This document shows positions 53,812-63,083 of a stretch of DNA of 64,000 nt, piece by piece. Every line of letters starts with the position of its first letter. The stretch's first letter is position 1. This DNA is from Azorhizobium sp965227945. Its GTDB lineage: Bacteria > Pseudomonadota > Alphaproteobacteria > Rhizobiales > Xanthobacteraceae. The notes below the pieces were generated by a model. The model worked only from the letters and a program-made list of their open reading frames with translations, searched no databases and was not told where the DNA came from. The position numbers were made by a program, and so were the translations under genes. The DNA lies in NCBI GenBank assembly GCA_965227945.1, contig CBDDGQ010000006.1, positions 3,162,001 through 3,226,000 on the forward strand, written 5' to 3'.

Positions 53812-54354
53812 GATCCTCGCGACTCAACGGATTGCGGCCTGGTTCAAGGGACAAGCTCTCGGCACTTGTCCGCGCGCCCCGCCGTGCGCCTGTGGGCTTC
53901 TGTGTCTTCCCGCACGGTGCCGAAACTTGGTGACTATTCCCTTTACGACGCGACCTTGAACAAATCACGAAGGCGAGAATATGAAGCGGCCCGCCCCCGG
54001 GCGCCCTCCCGCGCAGCGTGAAGCGCGCGGCTTGCGCGTGCCTCACCAATAGACATTTCAAGCCGTTACGGGCGCATTTGTCCAGCCCCTGCCGCAAATG
54101 CAGGCCCCACCGGGGTTGCCGCGCGGCGGCGATAAAGCGCAGCCGCGCCAACGGAACAGATTCGGCGGTGGTCTCCGACACAGCCCGCAGATTTTAGGCC
54201 CTTGGGTCACCGCCGCGGCCGGGCCGCCCGTCAGACGCGTTCACCTGGGTGGCCCGAGGCTGCCGATAGCGAGGGCGCGGGTGGATGCGCTAGGGATGGG
54301 TCTGTGGCCGCCGGCATTCCCCGCCATCGACCGCTTCCAGCCAAAGGTGCGCGC
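53812..54354. other. 543-base intergenic region, nothing clear
   Basis: This lies between the divergent DUF2778 and alpha/beta hydrolase genes and must contain both promoters. Frames in it are short, arginine-rich and lack ribosome sites. No RNA gene or repeat was recognised. Confidence 0.5.
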
Positions 54355-55041
54355 ATGACCCCTGCCGATCCCGTCACCATTGCCCTGGCCTCCGGCGAGA
54401 CCATCTCCGGTCTGTGGCTGCGCCCCGCCCATGCGGTGGCGTGTCTGGTGCTGGCCCATGGGGCGGGGGCGGGCATGACCCATCCGGGCGTCGCCGGCCT
54501 GGCGGAGGGCCTGTCCGCACGCGGCATTGCCACGCTGCGCTACCAGTTTCCGTTCATGGAGCGCGGCTCCCGGCGCCCCGATGCACCGGCCATGGCGCAA
54601 GCCGCCGTGCGGGCGGCCGCGGCCGTGGCGGTGGAGCGGGCGGGGGCACTGCCGCTGTTCGCGGGGGGACGTTCGTTCGGCGGCCGCATGACGGCGCAGG
54701 CGCAAGCCACGGCGCCGCTCCCCGGCGTCCGGGGCCTTGTCTTCTTCGCCTTCCCGCTGCATCTGGCGGGCAAGCCTGCCATCAGCCGGGCGGCGCAACT
54801 GACCGATATCCAGGTGCCCCTGCTGTTCCTGCAGGGCACCCGCGACGCGCTGGCGCAGCTGGATCTGCTGCAAAGCGTGGTGGATGGGCTCGGGTCGCGG
54901 GCCACCCTGGTGCTGGCGCCGGAGGCCGACCACGCCTTTCATGTGCCCGCGCGGACCGGGCGCAAGGATCCAGAGGTTCTGGCCGATCTGCTGGATGCGG
55001 GCGCCCTTTGGATGCGCAACACGGCGTCGTCACCTAGCTGA
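54355..55041 (+). CDS. Alpha/beta hydrolase (KANL3/Tex30-like, dienelactone-hydrolase fold)
   Basis: A 228-residue hydrolase. It opens with VACLVLAHGAGAGMTHP, has the nucleophile elbow GGRSFGGRM, the acid in LFLQGTRDALA and the histidine in EADHAFHVP. This matches the COG3571 family, for which no substrate is known. ATG 54355 is chosen as it begins the conserved fold; the upstream frame is arginine/glycine-rich. It converges with the Bat operon, ending 25 bases from it. Confidence 0.86.
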   Translation: MTPADPVTIALASGETISGLWLRPAHAVACLVLAHGAGAGMTHPGVAGLAEGLSARGIATLRYQFPFMERGSRRPDAPAMAQAAVRAAAAVAVERAGALPLFAGGRSFGGRMTAQAQATAPLPGVRGLVFFAFPLHLAGKPAISRAAQLTDIQVPLLFLQGTRDALAQLDLLQSVVDGLGSRATLVLAPEADHAFHVPARTGRKDPEVLADLLDAGALWMRNTASSPS

Positions 55042-55066
55042 GAGGCGCGCGTGGCCTTCGCCGGCC

Positions 55067-57001
55067 TCAGCCGGCGTGCGGATAAAGGGGCGCCAGACGG
55101 GCGCGGCGCGGGGTCTTCTGCAACCGGCGCCGGGCCTGGTGCTCCCGGCGCAGCGCCGCCCGCAGGGGCCCACCTTTCCAGCTTCCGGGCGTGCCGCCAT
55201 AGAGATGGCCGCGCAAATCCTCCACCGCCCGCGCCATCTCCGCCGTGGCGAGGTCGTCGGTGCCCAGGCTGTGCGCCCGGCCCGGAGACACCGCCGGCGC
55301 CAATTTCATCCAGGCGAGCACGGCGCGATGGGCGGCGCCGGCGTCATCGGCCTTGCAGGCGGCCAACAGCGCCGCCTCCGCCGCCGCCAGGGTGCGCAGC
55401 GGCGCGACCACTGCCCGTGCGGGGGCAGGGCGCGAGGCCATGCGGGCGGGGATCGGAGGCCGGCCCCGCGCCGTCTCCGTCGCCGGCGCGGTGCGTCGCG
55501 TCCGGCGGCCGCGCCGCAGGCGGGCGACCACAAGGCCCAGCCCGAGCAGCCCGCCGAGGACCAGGATCAGCCCCACCAGGCGGTCGCGGCTCAGCAGACC
55601 CATCAGGGCGAGCAGGCGCTCCGTCAGGCTTGGTGCCGGCACGGGCGGCTCGGTCTCCACCGACGCGGGGGGCGGCGGTGAAGCGGCCCCGTTTGCCGCC
55701 GCCGGCGGCGGGGCGGGAGCCGCGGCCACGCCGGGCTGCACCTGGAAGGTCTCGGCCGGCAGAACGGTGGTGGCCGGGGTCTTGGTGGCGGTGTTCCACC
55801 ACGTCACCTCCATGGCCGGCAAGGTGACTTCGCCGGTGCGGGTGGGGACCACGGAGATGGTCTTGGTCAGCGCCGCACCGGGTTCGCCCTGAATCGAAAT
55901 GCTCTGGCTGCGGCTGCTCTCTTCATACTGCCGCACGCCGGCCACATCGGCCGGCACCAGGGGCGGCAATTGGTTGACGGCGGCGCCCCGCGCTTCGAGA
56001 CGCAGGGTCCGGGTCAACGTCTCGCCCACCTTGGCCGAGGCCAGCGGCGGCGACCAGGAACTGGAGAGCGTCACCCCCCGCGCCGGCAGGAACCAGCCGG
56101 CGGCGTCGGCCGGGCGCTCCTGCACATTCACCGTCACCGCATTGGACTTCAAGGTGAGGTCGCGGGCAAAGTCCGGCGTGTTGTTCAGCCAAGGCGTGCG
56201 CACGCCGCCGCGCCCCAGCAGGTAGGACATGTCCTGGGTGGGGCTGCTGCCGGAATAGCCGGGCACCTTGGCATTCAGCGTCACCGGCTCGATCTCGATG
56301 GGGCCGCTCTTCTGCGGCCGCATGAGATAGCCCTGCTCGCTGACCCGATAGCGCTGCTTGCCGATGGTGCGGATGTAGCTGCGCTGGTCGCCCTGTTCCA
56401 CGAAGGTGGCGCCCTGGGCGGTGGGCTTGGTCCAGGACGAGCCCGGCCGCAGGCCGACGCTGTCATAGATCCGCACCGAGACCGGCACCTCGCTCTGCAC
56501 GAAGGGCGACACGTCGCCCGCCTCGATGCGGATGAACAAGGGGCGATCCTCCACCTCCGCATTGGTGGCGGCCGGCACCACCTGGAGCGGCACCGGCGCG
56601 CTGGCGAGGCCGGCGACGGTGAGGGGCGGGATGGTCACCTTGCCGGCGCGCTTGGGCGCCAAGGTGAGCACCCATTCGTTCACCTGCACGCGCTTGCCAT
56701 CCACCAGCATGCCGCGGCTGCGCCGGCCCTGGCCCATGATGTCGAAATCCCGCGCCAAGGGCGCCAGGTCCGGTGGCTCCCGGCCGTCGCCGCCGGTGAG
56801 GGCGAGCACGAACTCCACCGTCTCCCCGGCCACCAGCGAGGTGCGGTCCGCGGTGCCGGTCAGGCTGGCGGCAAAGCCGGGACCGGCGGCCAAAGCGAGC
56901 AGGGCGAGCGCCAGCACCCACCCCAGCCAAGCAGCGGCTCGCCGGGGGCGCGGTTGGACGTGTGATACGACACGGCCGAAGGCGTGAACGGGCAGGGCCA
57001 T
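55067..57001 (-). CDS. batD: BatD-like membrane protein
   Basis: A 644-residue protein. After a signal peptide (WVLALALLALAAGPGFAA) come several beta-sandwich domains (TADRTSLVAGETVEFVLAL opens the first), a Pro/Ala linker near 510, one membrane helix (LVGLILVLGGLLGLGLVVA) and a basic cytoplasmic tail. This is the layout of BatD (oxygen-tolerance proteins). It is the last gene of the MoxR-Bat operon, one base after the BatB/C stop. The operon's function is thought to involve envelope stress resistance and protein complex assembly; exact roles are unsettled. Confidence 0.88.
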   Translation of the reverse strand: MALPVHAFGRVVSHVQPRPRRAAAWLGWVLALALLALAAGPGFAASLTGTADRTSLVAGETVEFVLALTGGDGREPPDLAPLARDFDIMGQGRRSRGMLVDGKRVQVNEWVLTLAPKRAGKVTIPPLTVAGLASAPVPLQVVPAATNAEVEDRPLFIRIEAGDVSPFVQSEVPVSVRIYDSVGLRPGSSWTKPTAQGATFVEQGDQRSYIRTIGKQRYRVSEQGYLMRPQKSGPIEIEPVTLNAKVPGYSGSSPTQDMSYLLGRGGVRTPWLNNTPDFARDLTLKSNAVTVNVQERPADAAGWFLPARGVTLSSSWSPPLASAKVGETLTRTLRLEARGAAVNQLPPLVPADVAGVRQYEESSRSQSISIQGEPGAALTKTISVVPTRTGEVTLPAMEVTWWNTATKTPATTVLPAETFQVQPGVAAAPAPPPAAANGAASPPPPASVETEPPVPAPSLTERLLALMGLLSRDRLVGLILVLGGLLGLGLVVARLRRGRRTRRTAPATETARGRPPIPARMASRPAPARAVVAPLRTLAAAEAALLAACKADDAGAAHRAVLAWMKLAPAVSPGRAHSLGTDDLATAEMARAVEDLRGHLYGGTPGSWKGGPLRAALRREHQARRRLQKTPRRARLAPLYPHAG

Positions 57002-57002
57002 G

Positions 57003-59129
57003 TCAGTCCGCCCCCGGCACCGGGACGGGGCCGCCCACATAATGGCTGCGGATGCGGGCGCGCAGCAAGCCGGTGGGGTCATCGGGCACCATGCGCAGGG
57101 CCTGTTCGCTATTCTGCTTCTGCTCGGCCGACAGCGGGGCCGCGATGGCGGCCTGCGGCGGCTGGTCGTGGGGCGGTTGCGGCGGGCCGGCCTGCTGCGG
57201 TGGGGCCGGCGGCGGTTGGGGGGGCGGTTGCGGCGGCGCGCCGTTCCCGCCCGGTGCTGGGGCTGGCTTGGGCGGTTCGGATTTCGCCGGATCGGGCTTG
57301 CCCGGCTCAGGCTTGGCCGGGTCCGGCTTGGCCGGATCGGATTTTCCGGGCTCCGGCTTGGCCGGTGCCTTCGGTGGTTCCGGCTTGGGCTGGGGCTGCC
57401 CCTTGTCGCTGGGCGTTCCCTTGGGGTCGGGCTGCGGCTGTCCCTTGTCGCCGCCCTGCGGCGGCGGCACCTTGCCGGTCTTGTCCTGGCCCGCTTTGTC
57501 GTCGCCCGGCTTGTCCTGTCCGGGCTTCTCCTGCCCGTTCTTGACTTTGCCCGACGTGTCGTCACCGGGCTTGTCCTGTCCCGGCTTGTCCTGGCCACCG
57601 CCCTTCTGATCGCCCTTGTCCTGACCGGACTTATCCTTGTCCTTGTCCTGATCCTGTTTCTTCTGGGCGTCGAGCAGCCGCTGCACCAGGTCGCGATTGA
57701 AAACCGCGTCGTCATCGTTCGGGTTGGCGGCGATAGCGGCGTCATAGGCGTTCAGGGCGTCTTCCAGCTTGCCCGCCCGCGCCAGCGCGTTGCCGCGGTT
57801 ATAGTCCGCCCCGGGTTGCTGGGCATATTGCGCGGCGGCGGTCTCGAAATCGCCGGCCTTGTATTTGGCGCTGGCCTGCCAGGCGGGGTCCTGGAAGCGC
57901 TCGGCGGCAGCGTCATAGGCGCCGCTCTCGAACGCCCGGGCGCCCTGCTGGTTCGGCGTGTGCCACAGATTGTCCCATTGGTCCCCGCCGATGGCCGGGG
58001 CGGCGGCCGGCGCGGCGGCGGCCATGCCCGGCGGCGGGGCGAAGCCGTCGCTCTGCGCGGCGGCCTCGCGCGGCGCCAGGGTCCCGGACAGTCCGACGGC
58101 GAGCAGCATCGCAGCCAGCCAGCCCCGTCGAAACGCCAGAGCGGCCAGCAGCGTCACCACAAGCACCAGGAATGGTCCTTGATCAATCCATTGATCTGCC
58201 ACCAGTCCGCTGTTCTGCAGCGGGCTGTTGGCCAGGGTCCCGGGCGACTTGGCGAAAATGGCGTCGAGATCATGATCGTCCGCCGCGATGCGGGTGAAAC
58301 GGCCGCCGCCGCGCCGCGCCAGGTCTGCCAACTGGTCCGCCTCCAGCCGGGTGGTGCGCACGGCACCGTCCCGCGCGCGGATGACGCCGCCGTCATAAGC
58401 CACAAGCGGACTGCCTTCCGGCGTGCCCACGCCGATGGCGTTCACGGTGAAGCCCGCCTTCGCTGCTGCCGAAGCGGCGTCCAGCGTCTGCGCCGGGCGA
58501 TCCCCCAGCCCGTCGCCGATGAGCACAATGCGGCCCGTGCGCGCGCCGGCATTGCGCAGAAGATCGGTGGCGCTGCGGATCGCCAGATCCGGCCGGTCGT
58601 CCATCACCGGCATCAGATCGGTGGCCAATTCCGGCAGCATCTGAGCCACCACCCGCCCGTCCTCGGTCAGCGGAGCGGCGACGAAGGGCGCGTCGGCATA
58701 GATCACCAACCCGACCTGCCCGCCGCGCATGCGGGCGAGGATGTCGTCCACCTTGTGCCGGGCGGCCAGCAGCCGGGTGGGGTTCTGGTCGGTGGCATTC
58801 ATGGACTGGCCGAGGCTGAGCACCACCACCGTGGGGTCCAGCCGGTCCAGCGCCGGGGTGGGCAGCTTCTGCCAGGCGGGCCCGGCCATGGCGAGCGCCG
58901 CGAGCACCCAGCCCAGCAGCAGTGCAGCGATGGGCCAGCGCCGCCCGCGTGCGGGCTCTTGCAGCGCCAGATGCTGCAGCAGATGCGCATCCACCAGCCC
59001 GCGCCACGGGCTTTGGCCGACGCCGATCCGCCGCCAGGCCAAGGCCGCCAGCAGCAGGCCCGGCAGGATCGCCGCCAGCCACTCGGGCCGCAGGAAATGA
59101 AACTCCGTGAACGGGGGCGGCAGGATCAT
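57003..59129 (-). CDS. BatB-BatC fusion: vWA domain plus TPR and low-complexity tail
   Basis: A 708-residue protein. Two membrane helices (about 17-32 and 66-82) precede a von Willebrand A domain; a third helix lies near 315. TPR-like repeats follow (KAGDFETAAAQYAQQPGADY, ALARAGKLEDALNAYDAAIA), then about 190 residues of Asp/Lys/Gly/Pro-rich low complexity with repeated PGQDKPGDD and PAKPDPAKP units. The metal site of the vWA domain (DxSxS) is degenerate here: VLSLGQSM at 103-110, so Asp is Ser105 and the first Ser is Gly107. It overlaps BatA by four bases. Confidence 0.87.
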   Translation of the reverse strand: MILPPPFTEFHFLRPEWLAAILPGLLLAALAWRRIGVGQSPWRGLVDAHLLQHLALQEPARGRRWPIAALLLGWVLAALAMAGPAWQKLPTPALDRLDPTVVVLSLGQSMNATDQNPTRLLAARHKVDDILARMRGGQVGLVIYADAPFVAAPLTEDGRVVAQMLPELATDLMPVMDDRPDLAIRSATDLLRNAGARTGRIVLIGDGLGDRPAQTLDAASAAAKAGFTVNAIGVGTPEGSPLVAYDGGVIRARDGAVRTTRLEADQLADLARRGGGRFTRIAADDHDLDAIFAKSPGTLANSPLQNSGLVADQWIDQGPFLVLVVTLLAALAFRRGWLAAMLLAVGLSGTLAPREAAAQSDGFAPPPGMAAAAPAAAPAIGGDQWDNLWHTPNQQGARAFESGAYDAAAERFQDPAWQASAKYKAGDFETAAAQYAQQPGADYNRGNALARAGKLEDALNAYDAAIAANPNDDDAVFNRDLVQRLLDAQKKQDQDKDKDKSGQDKGDQKGGGQDKPGQDKPGDDTSGKVKNGQEKPGQDKPGDDKAGQDKTGKVPPPQGGDKGQPQPDPKGTPSDKGQPQPKPEPPKAPAKPEPGKSDPAKPDPAKPEPGKPDPAKSEPPKPAPAPGGNGAPPQPPPQPPPAPPQQAGPPQPPHDQPPQAAIAAPLSAEQKQNSEQALRMVPDDPTGLLRARIRSHYVGGPVPVPGAD

Positions 59130-60142
59130 GGCGGCGCGGCCTCCGCCACCGTCCGCGCCGGGCGGTGCGCTCCGGCCGGTCGCAGCACCAGGGCGCCCAG
59201 CAAGAGGGCGAGCACCACCGCCGCGCCCAGCGGCCACTGGAACAGCGACACCGTGGGGCTGAGGTACAGCGGATCGCCGGCCACCGGCTCCATGCGGGCG
59301 ATGTCGTCATAGATCGCCGCCAGGCCCTGGGCATCGCGGGCGCGGAAATAGCGACCGCCGGTGATTTCGGCGATCTTGGCGAGCGCCCCTTCATCCAGAT
59401 CGAAGGACGGATTGACCATCCGCTGGCCCACGGCGAAGCTGTCGGCACCCACCCCGATGGTATAGATCTTCACCTGGTTCTGGCGGGCGATCTCCGCGGC
59501 CTGGATGGGGTCGAGCACGCCGGAATTGTTGGCCCCGTCGGTCAGCAGCACCAGCACGCGCTCGTCCGCGGGCCGATTGCGCAACGTCTTCACCGCCAGA
59601 GCGATGGCATCGCCGATGGCGGTCTCCTGGCCGGTCAGGCCGATGGAGGACGCGCGCAAAAGCTCGCGCACCACATTGCGGTCGAAGGTCAGCGGCGTCT
59701 GGATATAGGCCCGGCTGCTGAACAGGATCAGCCCCACCCGGTCGCCCACCCGGCGGGAGATGAAATCGTCGGCCACCGCTTTGACCACCGTCAGGCGATC
59801 AACGGGGAAGCCGTCATGGGTGAGGTCCTGCCGCGACATGGAGCCGGACAGGTCCACCGCCATCATCAGGTCGCGCCCGTCCACCGGCACCGGCACCGGG
59901 GCGCCCACATAGGCCGGGCGGGCGGCGGCGGAGACCAGCAGCAGCCAGATGAGTGCGAGTGTCGCCAGCGTCCAGAGCCGCCGCCGCGGGCGGGTGGAGG
60001 CCAAGCCGGCGCGGCCGATCTCGGCAAAGAACGGCACGCGGAGCGCCCCGGCGCGGGGCCTCGGGGCCGCCGGCACCAGCCAGCGGACCAGCAATGGGAG
60101 GGGCAGGAGCGCAAAGGCCCAGAGCCATTGGAACTGGATCAT
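59126..60142 (-). CDS. batA: BatA-like vWA-domain membrane protein
   Basis: A 338-residue protein with two N-terminal helices (WLWAFALLPLPLLVRWL and TLATLALIWLLLVSAA), a von Willebrand A domain with an intact metal site AVDLSGSMSRQD, and a C-terminal helix near 315. The Thr (TGQETAIGDAI) and Asp (LLTDGANNSG) of the metal site are also present. It overlaps DUF4381 (ATGA) and the BatB/C gene (ATGA), so the operon is translationally coupled. Confidence 0.92.
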   Translation of the reverse strand: MIQFQWLWAFALLPLPLLVRWLVPAAPRPRAGALRVPFFAEIGRAGLASTRPRRRLWTLATLALIWLLLVSAAARPAYVGAPVPVPVDGRDLMMAVDLSGSMSRQDLTHDGFPVDRLTVVKAVADDFISRRVGDRVGLILFSSRAYIQTPLTFDRNVVRELLRASSIGLTGQETAIGDAIALAVKTLRNRPADERVLVLLTDGANNSGVLDPIQAAEIARQNQVKIYTIGVGADSFAVGQRMVNPSFDLDEGALAKIAEITGGRYFRARDAQGLAAIYDDIARMEPVAGDPLYLSPTVSLFQWPLGAAVVLALLLGALVLRPAGAHRPARTVAEAAPP

Positions 60143-60699
60143 GCGTTGGCCCGGATCCATGTGCGCACCGCCGCCACCAGAGCCGCGCGGTCCATGGCTG
60201 CGGCCGGCGCTGTGGGCGGCAGATAGGGGGCCATGGCGAGGAAGGCGCCGATGTCCGCGGGCAAAGCGCCTTTGCCGGTCCGCAAAAAGGACTGCCACGC
60301 CTCGCCGGTCAGCGCGGCGGTCTCCGGCCGGCCGGAACGGGTCAGCACGATCCGGCGCATCAGCACCGCCGCAGCGGCGGCCACCGCCCGGCTGTCGGCA
60401 TAGCGCGCGCGGTCCCGGTCGATCGCCTCCAGGTCCCGTGCGGCGCGATAGGCCAGGGTCTGGCGTCGTCGCCATTCCAGATAGGCAAGGCCGAGCAGCG
60501 CCAGCACCACCAGCCCGGCGACGATCCACCACCCTGGCGCCGGCGGCCAGAAGGACACCGGCGCCGGCAAATGGATGTCGCGCAGCTCTGCCAGCGGGTC
60601 CACCGGCGGGGCGGTGGACGGGGCGGCCTGGGGATCGATGGGGGCCGCGCCCTGCCAGGGGGCGGCGGGCTGCGGCGGGTCGGTCTTCAGCAGGGTCAT
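60139..60699 (-). CDS. DUF4381 membrane protein
   Basis: A 186-residue protein with one membrane helix (WWIVAGLVVLALLGLAYLEW) and a cytoplasmic helical region (RAAARDLEAID-like). DUF4381 proteins occur between DUF58 and vWA genes in MoxR operons in many proteobacteria; no activity is known. Start and stop both overlap neighbours by four bases. Confidence 0.85.
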   Translation of the reverse strand: MTLLKTDPPQPAAPWQGAAPIDPQAAPSTAPPVDPLAELRDIHLPAPVSFWPPAPGWWIVAGLVVLALLGLAYLEWRRRQTLAYRAARDLEAIDRDRARYADSRAVAAAAAVLMRRIVLTRSGRPETAALTGEAWQSFLRTGKGALPADIGAFLAMAPYLPPTAPAAAMDRAALVAAVRTWIRANA

Positions 60700-61655
60700 G
60701 CGGCGGCCCCCCGCGCGGGGCGGCGCGCCTGGCCCAGGCGCGCCGGATGCAGGTGCTCGGCAGGGTCGTCCCCGGTCTGCAAGGGCACGAAGCCCATGCC
60801 GCGTTGGCGGGTCAACAGTTCCAACTCCGCGCGGCGCAGCGCGAACCGCCGGGCATAGGCCGCCCGCACGGCGGCGCTGTCGGCGTCGAGGCTGGCAACC
60901 GTCTCCCCGTCGCTGATGGGATAATGACCCGCCGGCGGCGTCGCCACCTCCAGCGCATCATAGACGAACACGTTAGTGACCTGGCTTTGCAGCGACAGGC
61001 GACTGAGTTCACGGGCGGCGGTGGCGTCGAAATCGTGGAAATCGCTGACCAGGAAGGCGAGGGTTCCCGGCTTGGCCGTGCGACGCAGGCGGGCGATGGC
61101 GTCGGACAGGCCCGGTTCAGTGCGCGGGGGCGGGGCGCCGAAGCCCTCCTGGGTGCCCACCGCCATGGCCTGGACGAAGCTGAGGATCCGGCTGCGGCTG
61201 CGCTGCGGCGGATGGGTGACGATGCCCGAGGGGGTGACCACCGCCCCGCCCACCCGGTCGCCGCCGTCCATGGACACCCAGGCCAGCACCGCCGCCGCCT
61301 TGGCCGCCAGCACCGACTTGAAGGTGTCGCGGGTGCCGAAGCGCATGAAGCTGCGGGCATCCAGCAGGATCAGGACCGGACGCTCGCGTTCTTCCTGGAA
61401 CAGCTTGGTGTGGGTGCGGCCGGTGCGCGCCGTCACCCGCCAGTCGATGGTGCGGATGTCGTCGCCCGGCTGATAGGCGCGCACCTCGTCAAACTCCATG
61501 CCCCGGCCGCGGAAGGCCGAGCGGTAGCCGCCATTCTGGTGGGTGCGCACCCGCCCCGCCGGGGAAAAGCCGTCGCCGCCGGCGGGCCGGGCGGCGATCA
61601 GCTCGTCCAGCCGGGCCACCAGTCCGTAGAAGCGGGCATCGGAGAAATCGGTCAT
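60696..61655 (-). CDS. DUF58 protein
   Basis: A 319-residue protein with the DUF58 core GMEFDEVRAYQPGDDIRTIDWRVTARTG (about residues 52-79) and a vWA-like fold around LILLDARSFMRFG. The family is always found next to MoxR ATPases and is thought to act with them as a metal-dependent adaptor. ATG 61655 begins the conserved N-terminus. It lies 23 bases after MoxR and overlaps DUF4381. Confidence 0.92.
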   Translation of the reverse strand: MTDFSDARFYGLVARLDELIAARPAGGDGFSPAGRVRTHQNGGYRSAFRGRGMEFDEVRAYQPGDDIRTIDWRVTARTGRTHTKLFQEERERPVLILLDARSFMRFGTRDTFKSVLAAKAAAVLAWVSMDGGDRVGGAVVTPSGIVTHPPQRSRSRILSFVQAMAVGTQEGFGAPPPRTEPGLSDAIARLRRTAKPGTLAFLVSDFHDFDATAARELSRLSLQSQVTNVFVYDALEVATPPAGHYPISDGETVASLDADSAAVRAAYARRFALRRAELELLTRQRGMGFVPLQTGDDPAEHLHPARLGQARRPARGAAA

Positions 61656-61678
61656 CGGGTGCGTTCCCGGGCGTTCGC

Positions 61679-62707
<1,029 letters not shown>

Positions 62708-63083
62708 TGGTGGCCCACCTCCGGCCTCTATACCGTACAGCGGCCGTGGGCCGAACCCTTGTCTGCGCGCCTCGCGGCAAGGTGTGCGGCAAACCTGTCG
62801 CGGGCGCGGGCGTTTTTTCCCAAGGGGAAGGATCCCAGGCCTGCCTACCCGGTCGCTGCCGTCCGCGGATACCGCTGGATCGCGGCGCGAGCAAGGCCCC
62901 GCCGCAGTGGGGCCCTCCCGCGGCGATCCGACGCGGGACGGGCGGCACCGAGCTGCCATCCACCTGCGCTCGGAAGTCCCGGCCCGACATCAACTTTCGG
63001 ACGCTAGTGTCGCGCAGCGGGATCGCCTAAACACGGCCGAGGCCCCGCTGGGGGCGGCCCTGAGATCAGTGCGGAGCAAGCCT
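62708..63083. other. 376-base divergent promoter region
   Basis: This lies between the MoxR operon and the Na/Pi-cotransporter gene and must hold both promoters. Frames here are fragmentary. I recognised no operator, RNA gene or repeat. Confidence 0.5.

Noticed and set aside
57000..59312. Long plus-strand frame opposite the BatB/C gene with apparent Leu/Val-rich helices
   Set aside because: The hydrophobic look is the complement of the Asp/Lys/Gln-rich repeats; the opposite frame carries the real Bat domains.
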